This document shows positions 8,466 through 16,769 of a stretch of DNA of 53,740 bases, piece after piece (position 1 is the stretch's first letter; the number at the start of each line of letters is the position of its first letter). This DNA is from Chloroflexota bacterium. Its GTDB lineage: Bacteria > Chloroflexota > Dehalococcoidia > DSTF01 > RBG-16-68-14. The notes beneath the pieces are model-generated. The model made no database searches, was not told the origin of the DNA, and worked only from the letters and a program-made list of their open reading frames with translations. The DNA lies in NCBI GenBank assembly GCA_022562155.1, contig JADFPV010000007.1, forward strand, positions 1 through 53,740, read 5' to 3'. The position numbers and the translations under genes are program-made.

Positions 8466-9698
8466 CTACTTCGTTTTAATGGTTACGTTGAGAGCGGCCT
8501 GTGCTCCTGTGACGGGCGTGAAGTAGGATTTACCGTTGGCTATTCCCTTATGGACGCCCCAAGCTTCGGTGCCCCAAGACCAGCCACCACCACTGTCCCC
8601 GCCTATCGTACTCACGTTGTCCGTACGCGCTAGGTTGCAAACCCACAAAACCCACTGGACGCAGACGCCCACAGCTTCGACGGTGTGATTGCAATTGCGA
8701 GAATTCGACGAGCGGCCATAGACACATACGGACCCACCCAACATCGTGCTGGTCTTGATACTATTCACGTCTCTGATGCTTGACGAGGTGGCATAGAACT
8801 CGGCCAGCTCTACGTGGAACGTGGTGTGATACTCAACGTCTCCGAGGTCACCCCATTCTTGATCTCTGTAGGTCGTGCCATAGACAAGCCCGTCCGCCTG
8901 CTCGAACTGGTTGAGTCCACCGCAGTGGGCGGCAGTGATGATACCGTCGCCATTCGGGCCGCTAACGGACCAGCCGCTCGTGCACTCCCTGACCCCATCA
9001 TCGCGAAGCCAGTTTCCGCCCCGGCTATGGTGGTTCGTGATGATCGGGCCAGAGCCTGTGATCACGGTCAGTTCGAGGCCGCTCGCATCTACCGTAGCTG
9101 CTCTGCCTTGCAACTGGGCCCGTACGCGGTTCTGCACCGCGCCGAGGACGTCTAACTTACTCGGCTGCGCTGTCCCCTCAGGGAGCTTAAGTTCGATGCG
9201 GATCACCTTGTCGATGGGGTCGAAAAACGTAAGGAAGTTCCGGTATCCCTCATCTACCAGCGCCTTGCCTGCCAACTCGGCGCGGCGTGCATGATCTGCC
9301 ATCGAGATCATGCCCCCTCCAGTGAGGACGACGTTGTTTGCATCTAGTAGACCTTGCCCCTTGAGTTCTGAGATGACCTCTGAAGGTACTTCCCCGGTGA
9401 ACTGGATGTGGCCTCTCGTGTTAGGGACCGGCTCCATCCAAGCAACCGAAATCTGATCCGGAAAGCGGATGATAAGTTCGTCCGCATACTTCGCGAAGGC
9501 TTGTTGGAACGCTATGGCGTCCTCAACACTCTCCACTGGAAGGCCTGTCTCACTCGCGAGGAGGGCTATGTCGGCTGCCTGTGCAGCACTCTCGTCTTGA
9601 CGCACCACATCGGGCTCAATCTGACGACCGAATGCCGTGGTTACAAATAACAAACTCACAATGAGTAGGACTGGAACTGATAAGTTTCTAATCTTCAT
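8466..9698 (-). CDS. Secreted chymotrypsin-fold (S1) serine protease
   Basis: A 410-residue secreted protease: signal peptide (about 1-25), a long pro-region (about 27-215), then the peptidase domain. Catalytic residues visible: His 258 in ITAAHCG, Asp 284 or 287 in EWGDLGDVEYH, and Ser 369 in GGDSGGG. The arrangement of a large pro-domain plus a small, Cys-containing catalytic domain resembles streptogrisin/alpha-lytic proteases, which autoprocess. ATG 9698 follows GGAGGGCGG, and a strong promoter lies 50-80 bases upstream. Start codons further upstream would pass through that promoter and are rejected. Confidence 0.85.
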   Translation of the reverse strand: MKIRNLSVPVLLIVSLLFVTTAFGRQIEPDVVRQDESAAQAADIALLASETGLPVESVEDAIAFQQAFAKYADELIIRFPDQISVAWMEPVPNTRGHIQFTGEVPSEVISELKGQGLLDANNVVLTGGGMISMADHARRAELAGKALVDEGYRNFLTFFDPIDKVIRIELKLPEGTAQPSKLDVLGAVQNRVRAQLQGRAATVDASGLELTVITGSGPIITNHHSRGGNWLRDDGVRECTSGWSVSGPNGDGIITAAHCGGLNQFEQADGLVYGTTYRDQEWGDLGDVEYHTTFHVELAEFYATSSSIRDVNSIKTSTMLGGSVCVYGRSSNSRNCNHTVEAVGVCVQWVLWVCNLARTDNVSTIGGDSGGGWSWGTEAWGVHKGIANGKSYFTPVTGAQAALNVTIKTK

Positions 9699-9750
9699 AA
9701 CCGCCCTCCATTTCCGACAGCATGGAGGCAAACCTTGCCACCACGCGGCA

Positions 9751-9779
9751 ATCATAATCTCGCATGTCGCATTTGTCAA
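9751..9779 (-). promoter_or_regulatory. Sigma70-type promoter of the protease-lipoprotein operon
   Basis: On the minus strand TTGACA (9774-9779) is separated by 17 bases from TATGAT (9751-9756), a nearly perfect consensus. Transcription would start near 9744, giving a leader of about 45 bases. Confidence 0.75.
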
Positions 9780-9783
9780 GTCC

Positions 9784-9954
9784 GTGGTCATTCCTCGGTG
9801 GCCGACCGAGCATAAAGAGGGCGGCGGCGGTTCCGGCATTGGTGGTGTGGTTCTCGTAATAGGAGTCGGCGTGCTCCTGGCGGTTGCAGTAGGGTTCTTC
9901 GTACGCGGCGCGGTCCGTAAGGGCTGGCGGAAGATGCGCAAATCTCGGCGTTAG
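9784..9954 (+). CDS. Possible small single-span membrane protein
   Basis: A 56-residue frame from GTG 9784: a short polar start, a Gly-rich stretch, one clear transmembrane helix (about residues 19-40) and a very basic tail ending WRKMRKSRR. This topology is common in real small membrane proteins and codon use is coding-like. There is no convincing ribosome site, and the start lies next to the divergent protease promoter. It could also be the anchoring tail of a decayed surface protein. Confidence 0.4.
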   Translation: MVIPRWPTEHKEGGGGSGIGGVVLVIGVGVLLAVAVGFFVRGAVRKGWRKMRKSRR

Positions 9955-9971
9955 TATCGGGTCGCCTGCGT

Positions 9972-10064
9972 TTAGCCCTGTTCTCGTTCTAGCTTCTCAA
10001 CGAAGGAGCGGGCACAGTCCAGCGAGCAAAAGTAGTAACGCTGCCCGAAGGCCCACGCGGCCGC
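9972..10064 (-). other. YHS/TRASH-like peptide in frame after the hydrolase stop
   Basis: Directly after the TAG of the MBL-fold gene the same frame continues for 30 codons, including GQRYYFCSLDCARSF, the signature of YHS/TRASH metal-binding domains (YYFCSxxCxxxF), to a TAA at 9972. The usual first Cys segment is missing. It may be the relic of a fused domain cut off by a nonsense change. Confidence 0.45.
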
Positions 10065-11045
10065 CTATAACTCGAACCGCGTCCCCACACTGTTCTGTAT
10101 GAACGCGTCCGGCAGCGACGCCGCGAGCGCGTGCGTCGCGCGCCAGCCTGTGCAATGCGCCGGCACGACCACCTCTGGTGCGAACGCCGTTAGCGCCTCG
10201 CACGTCGGCTGGATGATCGGCTCAAACAGCGGCCCGCTCAGGTGGAAGCCGCCGAGCACTGCGTAGACCTCGTCGACGCCCGTGAGCTTCTTCGCATAGC
10301 GCACGATGTTCACGATCCCCGAGTGCCCGCAGCCGGTCAGCACCACGAGGCCCTTGTCGCGGACGTGCGCGATCAGCGCCTGATCGTCGAGGATCAGCGG
10401 ATCGGGTTGCCACTCGCCGCCGCGCAGGGCCTGATGGATCGGAAAGCCTTTCTCGAACTCGGTCGTCCGGTCGACTTCGCCTGTGATCAGCAGCGAGTTC
10501 TCGAACAGGAACGACGGCTGTCGCTCCTCGATGATCTCGAACCCGGCCCCCTGGAGTGCGCTCTTGCTCGTCGAAGGCAGCTCGAACGGGTCGCGGCCCG
10601 GTATGGCGACGCGGCGCTGCGACCAGAACTCGGGGTGGATCATCACGGGCAGGTTGCCCTTGCCGACGGTTCGCACGAAGCCATCGAGGCCGGTCGTGTG
10701 GTCAAAGTGGCCATGGCTGAGGACGACCGCCCCGATGTCCTTCAGATCGAGGCTGAGGCGTCGTGCGTTCTCGGCGAGGCCGTCAGGCGTGATGCCGGCG
10801 TCGAAGAGGAATTGATGCTCACGATCGCCCTTGGTTGCCGTTACAAGCGCCGAGAAGCCGTGTTCCGCCAGCGGCACGTCGGCTAGCGGGCGGTCAAGGA
10901 ACGCCGCGTCGAGCTGGGGAGGATCTCCATCGCCGAACCCGGTGCGCTTCGCCGGCCCCTGGTCTTGCAGGAGCATGTCGCTGACGTTGTCGATCAGCGT
11001 CGTGATGTGGAGTGAGTCTACAGGTTCAAGTCGGATGTTAGCCAT
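10065..11045 (-). CDS. Metallo-beta-lactamase-fold hydrolase (COG1237-like)
   Basis: A 326-residue cytosolic protein of the metallo-beta-lactamase superfamily. The metal-binding motif HGHFDH is at 111-116, preceded by FDAGITPDGL and followed by TGCGHSGIVNI and a late HCTGW. This pattern fits COG1237, which includes the 7,8-dihydropterin-6-methyl-ribofuranosylaminobenzene 5'-phosphate synthase relatives, though the reaction here is not known. A TATAAC -10 element lies five bases before ATG 11045, so the transcript is probably leaderless. Its 3' end is duplicated as relics at 5405-5507 and 7711-7785. Confidence 0.85.
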   Translation of the reverse strand: MANIRLEPVDSLHITTLIDNVSDMLLQDQGPAKRTGFGDGDPPQLDAAFLDRPLADVPLAEHGFSALVTATKGDREHQFLFDAGITPDGLAENARRLSLDLKDIGAVVLSHGHFDHTTGLDGFVRTVGKGNLPVMIHPEFWSQRRVAIPGRDPFELPSTSKSALQGAGFEIIEERQPSFLFENSLLITGEVDRTTEFEKGFPIHQALRGGEWQPDPLILDDQALIAHVRDKGLVVLTGCGHSGIVNIVRYAKKLTGVDEVYAVLGGFHLSGPLFEPIIQPTCEALTAFAPEVVVPAHCTGWRATHALAASLPDAFIQNSVGTRFEL

Positions 11046-11050
11046 GACCG

Positions 11051-11059
11051 GTTATACCA
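11051..11059 (-). promoter_or_regulatory. Extended -10 element placing the start at the ATG
   Basis: Minus strand TGGTATAAC, an extended -10, ends five bases before ATG 11045. The transcription start would coincide with the start codon. Confidence 0.5.
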
Positions 11060-11112
11060 CCTGCATAAGCTCGCGGGTCGGCTTCGGCCTGACGGGTAGT
11101 CTCGCGCCTTCC

Positions 11113-11260
11113 GTCATTCCGAGCGTATGCGAGGAATCTGATCTCTCGCGGAGCGTGTGCGGTCCGTCACCATGCCGGCCTGTCATGCCATCGTCTACCG
11201 GCCTGAGATTCCTCGCCCTCCGCACCCGTTTGCCCCCCACCCTTCGGGGCTCGGAATGAC
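11113..11260. repeat. Interspersed palindromic element, copy 1
   Basis: A 148-bp element with perfect 12-bp inverted ends: GTCATTCCGAGC (11113-11124) and GCTCGGAATGAC (11249-11260). A nested inverted pair, GAGGAATCT (11131-11139) and AGATTCCTC (from 11206), lies inside. It is about 75-80% identical to copy 2 at 16359-16502, in the same orientation. There is no coding capacity. It resembles MITE-like dispersed repeats common in Chloroflexota-type genomes. Confidence 0.75.
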
Positions 11261-11284
11261 TTTGTCGAGTCGGATGGCTATGCC

Positions 11285-13735
11285 CTACTCCAGCACACCC
11301 GCGGCGGCCAGCTCTGCGATCCTGTCCGTATCGTAGCCGAGGATCGTCTCCAGCACGTGTTGGTTGTGCTGCCCGAACGTGGGCGCCCCGCGTTCAATCT
11401 TGGCCGGCGTGCGCGAGAGCCGGAAACGCGAGCCCTCCACGGTGGTCGTGCCGTTGATCTCATGGGATACCTCGACGAGATGGCCCCGATGCTGAAGCTG
11501 CGGATCGGCGAACAGCTCATCGCTGTTCTGGACGACGTGGGCAGGGATACCGCGCGCCTGGAGCAGGCCTTCGATGTTGTTCTCTTTCCTGCTCTTCGTC
11601 CACTCCCCGACGATTTCGTCCAGCTCTTCCTCATGCGCCAAGCGCGCCTGCTGGGAGGCGAAGCGCTCATCGCCTGCAAGGTCTGAACGCTCTATGATCT
11701 GGCACAACGATTGCCACTCCTCATCGCTGCGCACGGCGATGGCGACCCAGCGATCGTCGTCCGTGGCCGGGTAGACGCCGTGGGGCGCCATGTGCGCATC
11801 GCGGTTGCCATCGCGATCCTGAACGCGTCCGTTTACCGTGTAATCGAGCAGCGCCGGACTGATGAAGTGGAGCGACGCCTCCGCCTGCGACTGATCGATG
11901 TACTGGCCTTCACCCGTCCTCTCCCTGTGGTCCAGCGCTGCCATGATCGCGGCCACGGTGAAGCGCGGCGAGACGGTATCCGTGTAGGCCAGGAACGGGC
12001 CGGCCGGCGGCCGATCCGGCCAGCCCGTGAGGTTGTAGAAGCCGGAGACGGCGGCCGACATATTGCCGAAGCCAGCAAGCGTCGACAACGGTCCCGTTTG
12101 CCCCATCAGGCAGGAGCTGAGCATGATCACGTCCGGCCTGATCTTGCGATTCGAATCGTAGTCGAGCCCCCAGCCGCGCATCGCTTTCGGAGAGAACGAT
12201 TCCGTGACGACATCCGCCCAGCGGACAAGATCCCTAGCAACCGCGAGCCCTTCTTTCATCTTGAGGTTGAGCGTGATGCCAAGCTTGCCGGCGTTCCAGT
12301 TCTGGTACACGTTGGTGTTTTCGGGTCCATCTTCCCCGTTTTGATGGATGCCCATGGTCCGCGCCGTGTCCACCCGCGTTGCCGACTCGACGCGTACAAT
12401 CGTTGCCCCGTAGTCGGCCAGGACCCGTGTTGCGGCGGGCCCCGCCATGACCCACATGAAGTCGAGTATCTTGACGTCCGCCAGAGGCAGGTAGCCAGCT
12501 GGATCGCCGCTCGCCGCCGCTGGTCCGGTCACCGGGGAAACGTTCTCGCTCAACACCTCATCGGTGTGCTCTCCAACGGTGGGAACACGGCGGTGATACG
12601 TGATTGGCGTCGCGCTAAGCTTCACGAATGGTCCGGGGTAGCGAACCTTCTTGCCCAGTAGCGGGCTGTCGATCTCTTGCCAGTACTTGCGGGAGCTAAA
12701 CTGATCGCTCTGAGCGACGTCAGCGATCGTTGTGATCGGTGCGATGAGAAGGCGGTGCTCCAGCGCTGCTTGGAGCAGCTCCGCCTTGGTCTTCGTCAGG
12801 ATGAACTGCTCCACGACCTGCTCGAGCCGCGCATGCTTCTCCACCGCTGCGCTTTCATCTGAGACAAATAGCGCAGCGAACGCCACCCAGTCCTCATCGC
12901 GCATCTCTTCGTCACCAGCGCCTTCTTCGTAGACATATTGCATTAGCCTATTTGTGAACGGACCGACCGCGGTGCCGAACAAGAGCGTAATCGCGACGAA
13001 TCCGTCCTTGGCCGGGTAGACCAGACGTAGCACCGCCGGGCCCAGATTCAAGCCGCCGGCGACGCGCGTAAGTCGTTCATCAGTGTCGAACGGTACCGCG
13101 AGAGACGTTCCGAATGTCGCCTGGTTGACCGCCTGCTGGGCGGAGACATCGACGTGCTGGCCGCGCCCGGAGCGCTGGCGCTCGTGATGGGCGATCAGCG
13201 CTGCCCCCGCCGCCTCGGCGCCTGCGTGGAGGTAGGCCTGCGGCACGCTTAGGCGCACGGGCGGCCTGTCCTCGTCGCCCTGCAGCACGAGGTTGCCGCC
13301 GGCGGCCTCGATAATGAGATCGCTCTCAGCGTAGCCCGCCTTAGGGCCATCCTGCCCGAAGGCGCTGATCGAGACATACACCAGCGCCGGGTTCACCTCC
13401 GCCAGCTGATCGTAGCCCAGGTCCAGCTCGGCCATGCGGCCGGGTTGCTCGGATTCGATCAAGAAGTGCGCTCCTTGCGCGAGACGCAGCAGCCCATCGC
13501 GGCCTTCGTCCGTCGTGATGTCTAGCGTGACGGAGCGCTTGTTACGCGCGTACGCCCACCAGTAGAGCGAGCGCTCCGGGTCGACTTCGTCGCTTGCGAA
13601 AGGCCCGAGCCGCCGGGCGGAGTTGCCCGCAGGCGGCTCGATCGCGATCACGTCGGCGCCGAGGTCGGCCAGCATCTGGCCGCAGAGCAACCCGCGCTCG
13701 TTTGTGAGGTCGAGGACGCGATATGGACTCAACAT
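11285..13735 (-). CDS. Fused double-domain family III CoA-transferase (copy 1)
   Basis: An 816-residue protein with two complete CaiB/BaiF domains: residues about 1-395 (RVLDLTNERG, MLADLGADVIAIEPPAGNSARRLGPF) and about 415-816 (KILDFMWVMAGPAATRVLADYGATIVRVES). Family III enzymes move CoA between carboxylic acids through enzyme-bound anhydrides. The catalytic Asp expected in the VSMQDAV-type motif is Gln 201 in domain 1, and the aligned position in domain 2 is Glu (QSQAEAS). Two fused domains of this length are also the architecture of DddD, but the sequence does not allow that call. GGAGGTAG precedes ATG 13735. It is a tandem paralogue of the next gene. Confidence 0.85.
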   Translation of the reverse strand: MLSPYRVLDLTNERGLLCGQMLADLGADVIAIEPPAGNSARRLGPFASDEVDPERSLYWWAYARNKRSVTLDITTDEGRDGLLRLAQGAHFLIESEQPGRMAELDLGYDQLAEVNPALVYVSISAFGQDGPKAGYAESDLIIEAAGGNLVLQGDEDRPPVRLSVPQAYLHAGAEAAGAALIAHHERQRSGRGQHVDVSAQQAVNQATFGTSLAVPFDTDERLTRVAGGLNLGPAVLRLVYPAKDGFVAITLLFGTAVGPFTNRLMQYVYEEGAGDEEMRDEDWVAFAALFVSDESAAVEKHARLEQVVEQFILTKTKAELLQAALEHRLLIAPITTIADVAQSDQFSSRKYWQEIDSPLLGKKVRYPGPFVKLSATPITYHRRVPTVGEHTDEVLSENVSPVTGPAAASGDPAGYLPLADVKILDFMWVMAGPAATRVLADYGATIVRVESATRVDTARTMGIHQNGEDGPENTNVYQNWNAGKLGITLNLKMKEGLAVARDLVRWADVVTESFSPKAMRGWGLDYDSNRKIRPDVIMLSSCLMGQTGPLSTLAGFGNMSAAVSGFYNLTGWPDRPPAGPFLAYTDTVSPRFTVAAIMAALDHRERTGEGQYIDQSQAEASLHFISPALLDYTVNGRVQDRDGNRDAHMAPHGVYPATDDDRWVAIAVRSDEEWQSLCQIIERSDLAGDERFASQQARLAHEEELDEIVGEWTKSRKENNIEGLLQARGIPAHVVQNSDELFADPQLQHRGHLVEVSHEINGTTTVEGSRFRLSRTPAKIERGAPTFGQHNQHVLETILGYDTDRIAELAAAGVLE

Positions 13736-13768
13736 GCTCTACCTCCGTTGTACCTGTATTTGCTGTTA

Positions 13769-13794
13769 CCACCAGTTTTGGTGGCGCCATCATA
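13769..13794 (-). promoter_or_regulatory. Promoter and palindromic operator of CoA-transferase copy 1
   Basis: Minus strand TATGAT (13789-13794) is followed four bases later by the perfect inverted repeat CCACCA-AAAC-TGGTGG (13769-13784), which covers the expected transcription start. The core ACCAAAACTGGT recurs at the same place upstream of copy 2, so it is conserved across the duplication. It may be a repressor site or a 5' hairpin. Confidence 0.55.
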
Positions 13795-13837
13795 GCACGC
13801 CTTCCGCCACTCCGATGGCTGGGAATGTTGGGGAGGC

Positions 13838-16285
13838 CTACTCCAGCACGCCCGCGGCGGCCAACTCGGCGATGCGGTCCGCGTCGTAGCCGAGGATCGT
13901 CTCGAGCACGTGCTGATTGTCGCGGCCGAACGTCGGCCCTGGACGTTCGATCTTCGCTGGCGTGCGCGAAAGCCGGAAACGCGATCCTTCCACAGTGGTC
14001 GCGCCGTGGATCTCGTGGGGCAGCTCGACGAAGTGACCGCGATGGGCAAGCTGCGCATCGGCGAACAGCTCCTCGCTGTTCTGAACGACGTGGGCAGGGA
14101 TGCCTCTTGCCTGGAGCATCCCTTCGATTTCCTTCTCTCCCTGGTTCTTCGTCCACTCCGCGACCAGATCGTCCAGCTCGTCTCCGTGAGCCAGGCGCGC
14201 TTCCAGGGAGGCGAAGCGTTCATCGTTGGCGACGTCTGAACGTTTCATCACGTCGCAGAGGGCCTGCCACTGTTCGTCGTTCGCCACGGCGATGGCGACC
14301 CAACGATCCTCGCCCGTGGCTGGATAGACGCCGTGGGGCGCCAGATTCCAGTCACGGTTGCCGGTCCGCTCCTGTGCCCGGCCGTTCACGGTGTAGTCCA
14401 GAAGCGCCGGCGCGATAAAGTGCAGGGCCGATTCCGCCTGTGACTGATCGATGTACTGACCTTCGCCGGTCCTGCGCCGGTGGTCGAGCGCAGCTAGGAT
14501 CGCAGCGACGGTGAAGCGTGGCGCTACGGTGTCTGTATAGGCGAGGAAGGGCCCTGCAGGGAGGCGATCAGGCCAGCCGGTCAGGTTGTAGAAGCCGGAG
14601 ATCGCCGCCGATAGGTTGCCGAAGCCAGCGAACATGGAGAGCGGCCCGCTCTGTCCCATGAGGCAGCTACTGACCATGATCAGGTCCGGCTTGGTCTTGC
14701 GAAGCATCTCGTACTCGAGCCCCCAGGCGCGCATCGTCTTCGGAGAGAACGATTCTGTGACCACGTCGGCCCAGCGCACCAGATCGAGGAAGACGTTGCG
14801 GCCTTCATCCTTAGTCAGATCGAGCGTAAGCCCGTGCTTGCCTGCGTTCAAGCTGAGGTACAGGCCGGAGTTCTCCGGCCCCTGCTGCCCTTCGTGGTAG
14901 GGACCAATTGTACGGGCGGTATCGATTCGGCTCGTTGACTCGACTCGAACGACGGACGCACCGTAGTCGGCGAGGACGCGAGTCGCCGCTGGTCCGGCCA
15001 CGGCCCACATCAGATCGAGTACCTTCACGTCCGCGAGCGGACGTTGATCAACGCTGGGCGCGCTCGCCGATTCTTGTGTTGGTGTGGGCTTGGCCACGTT
15101 GCTGAACACTTCGTCGTTGTGCTCTCCGATGGCCGGTGGCCGCTGTCGATAGGCGATTGGGCTCGCGCTGAACTTCGCGAACGGCCCCGGGTAGCGGATG
15201 CGCTTCTGCAACACCTCGTTGTCCAGCTCGGACCAGTAGTCGCGAGAGGCGAACTGGTCGCTCGCTAGTACCTCTTCGATGGTGATGATGGGCGCGATGA
15301 GAACGCGGCGCTGGAGGGATGCCTCAAGCAGCTCGGCCTTCGTCTTTGTTTTCGTGAACGCCTCGATCGTGAGCTTGAGTTGATCGTATGCCTGGAGCGC
15401 CGCGGGTTCTTCGGTGAGCAGCGGCACAGCGAATGCGACCCAGTCCTGGTCGCGTGTCGCCTCATCGCAATAGCCCTCTTCGCAGATCCATGTCAGCAGT
15501 CGCGTAGTGAAGGGACCGATTGCCGAACCGAAAAAGAGGAGAACCGCGACGTGGCCGTCCTTCGCCGGATAGACCAGCCGGGCTTCGATAGCGCCTAGCT
15601 TGGCGCCGCCGGCAAGACGCGTGTACAGCTCGCCGCCGAGAGCGGCGGCTAGAGCGGAGGCGAATGTCGCCTGGTTCACTGCTTGCTGGGCGGAGACATC
15701 GACATGCTGGCCGCGTCCGGAGCGCTGGCGCTCGTGGTGGGCGATCAGCGCTGCCCCAGCCGCCTCAGCGCCCGCGTGGAGGTAGGCCTGCGGCACGCTC
15801 ACGCGCACCGGCGGGCGGTCGTCGTCGCCCTGCAGCACGAGGTTGCCACCGGCTGCCTCGACAATAAGATCGCTCTCGGCGTAGCCGGCCTTGGGGCCGT
15901 CCTGCCCGAAGGCGCTGATCGAGACGTACACCAACGCCGGATTCACCCTCGCCAGCTCGTCGTAGCCCAGGCCAAGTTCGGCCATCCGGCCGGGGCGCTC
16001 CGACTCGATCAGGAAGTGCGCTCCCTTCGCCAGTCGCAGCAGTTCATCGCGGCCTTCGTCCGTGGTGATGTCGAGTGTGACCGAGCGCTTGTTACGCGCG
16101 TACGCCCACCAATAAAGCGAACGCTCAGGATCGCGCTCGTCGTTCGCGAACGGCCCGAGTCGGCGGGCGGAGTTGCCGTCGGGCGGCTCGACCGCGATCA
16201 CGTCGGCGCCTAGGTCGGCCAGCATTTGGCCGCAGAGCATCCCGCGCTCGTTTGTGAGGTCGAGGACGCGATAGGGACTCAGCAT
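13838..16285 (-). CDS. Fused double-domain family III CoA-transferase (copy 2)
   Basis: An 815-residue tandem paralogue of the preceding gene with the same two CaiB/BaiF domains. The first ~205 residues are about 90% identical to copy 1, residues ~210-400 drop to roughly half, and the second domain is again high. The expected catalytic Asp is replaced as in copy 1 (Gln in VSAQQAV, Glu in QSQAEAS). ATG 16285 has GGAGGTAGACC upstream. Its own promoter and palindrome lie at 16322-16345; 102 bases separate it from copy 1. The changing middle part may set substrate choice. Confidence 0.85.
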   Translation of the reverse strand: MLSPYRVLDLTNERGMLCGQMLADLGADVIAVEPPDGNSARRLGPFANDERDPERSLYWWAYARNKRSVTLDITTDEGRDELLRLAKGAHFLIESERPGRMAELGLGYDELARVNPALVYVSISAFGQDGPKAGYAESDLIVEAAGGNLVLQGDDDRPPVRVSVPQAYLHAGAEAAGAALIAHHERQRSGRGQHVDVSAQQAVNQATFASALAAALGGELYTRLAGGAKLGAIEARLVYPAKDGHVAVLLFFGSAIGPFTTRLLTWICEEGYCDEATRDQDWVAFAVPLLTEEPAALQAYDQLKLTIEAFTKTKTKAELLEASLQRRVLIAPIITIEEVLASDQFASRDYWSELDNEVLQKRIRYPGPFAKFSASPIAYRQRPPAIGEHNDEVFSNVAKPTPTQESASAPSVDQRPLADVKVLDLMWAVAGPAATRVLADYGASVVRVESTSRIDTARTIGPYHEGQQGPENSGLYLSLNAGKHGLTLDLTKDEGRNVFLDLVRWADVVTESFSPKTMRAWGLEYEMLRKTKPDLIMVSSCLMGQSGPLSMFAGFGNLSAAISGFYNLTGWPDRLPAGPFLAYTDTVAPRFTVAAILAALDHRRRTGEGQYIDQSQAESALHFIAPALLDYTVNGRAQERTGNRDWNLAPHGVYPATGEDRWVAIAVANDEQWQALCDVMKRSDVANDERFASLEARLAHGDELDDLVAEWTKNQGEKEIEGMLQARGIPAHVVQNSEELFADAQLAHRGHFVELPHEIHGATTVEGSRFRLSRTPAKIERPGPTFGRDNQHVLETILGYDADRIAELAAAGVLE

Positions 16286-16321
16286 GGTCTACCTCCGCCG
16301 TACCCGTGTTGGTGTTACCCC

Positions 16322-16345
16322 ACCAGTTTTGGTCGCGCCATCATA
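16322..16345 (-). promoter_or_regulatory. Promoter and palindrome of CoA-transferase copy 2
   Basis: TATGAT at 16340-16345 on the minus strand, followed by the inverted repeat ACCA-AAAC-TGGT (16322-16333). The layout matches copy 1, though the outer bases of the palindrome have diverged. Confidence 0.5.
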
Positions 16346-16358
16346 CCACGCGCGTTCC

Positions 16359-16502
16359 GTCATTCCGAGCGCAAGCGAGGAATCTGATCTCTCGCCGAGT
16401 GCGTTCTGTCTGTCACCACGCCGGTCTGTCATGCATCGTCTACCGGCGTCAGGTTCCTCGCCCTCCTCACCAGTTTCCTCCGCCCCACGCGGCTCGGAAT
16501 GA
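16359..16502. repeat. Interspersed palindromic element, copy 2
   Basis: Starts GTCATTCCGAGC (16359-16370) and ends GCTCGGAATGA (16492-16502). It is the second copy of the 11113-11260 element in direct orientation; the inner right arm is degenerate. The two copies flank the tandem CoA-transferase genes. Confidence 0.7.
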
Positions 16503-16769
16503 GAGTAGGCGAATGTTGTCCTGTGCCGTCTCCCCTCCGCGCAATATGGCGAAGCTCTTACGATAGGACCAATGAGTCAACGCAGACTGATCCACCATGG
16601 ACAACGGCTGATCGCAGGGGCAGCGCAACCCGTCACAGGTGCCCAAAACGGCGTTGATCCAATCAAAGGTTGGAGCCCTTCCGGCGACCGCGCCGAAGCT
16701 AGCCGGGCCCGCAGAGAGCTCCAAAACCGCGATTACAATCAGACAATCAAAGCGGCTCGAAGAGTCGCC
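16503..16769. other. Non-coding stretch between repeat copy 2 and tldE
   Basis: No recognisable protein, RNA or clear terminator. Short frames on both strands lack ribosome sites and family patterns. Confidence 0.4.

Noticed and set aside
9997-10203. 68-codon Leu-rich frame on the minus strand
   Set aside because: It is another frame of the hydrolase 3' end and the YHS-like segment.
11285-16285. Calling the fused CoA-transferases DddD
   Set aside because: Only length and two-domain layout agree; the catalytic Asp expected in DddD is not seen and no DMSP genes are nearby.
11113-16502. Composite transposon around the CoA-transferase genes
   Set aside because: The flanking elements carry no transposase, and no target-site duplications are evident.
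16467-16724. 85-codon open frame on the minus strand
   Set aside because: Runs into the palindromic element and shows no family pattern or ribosome site.
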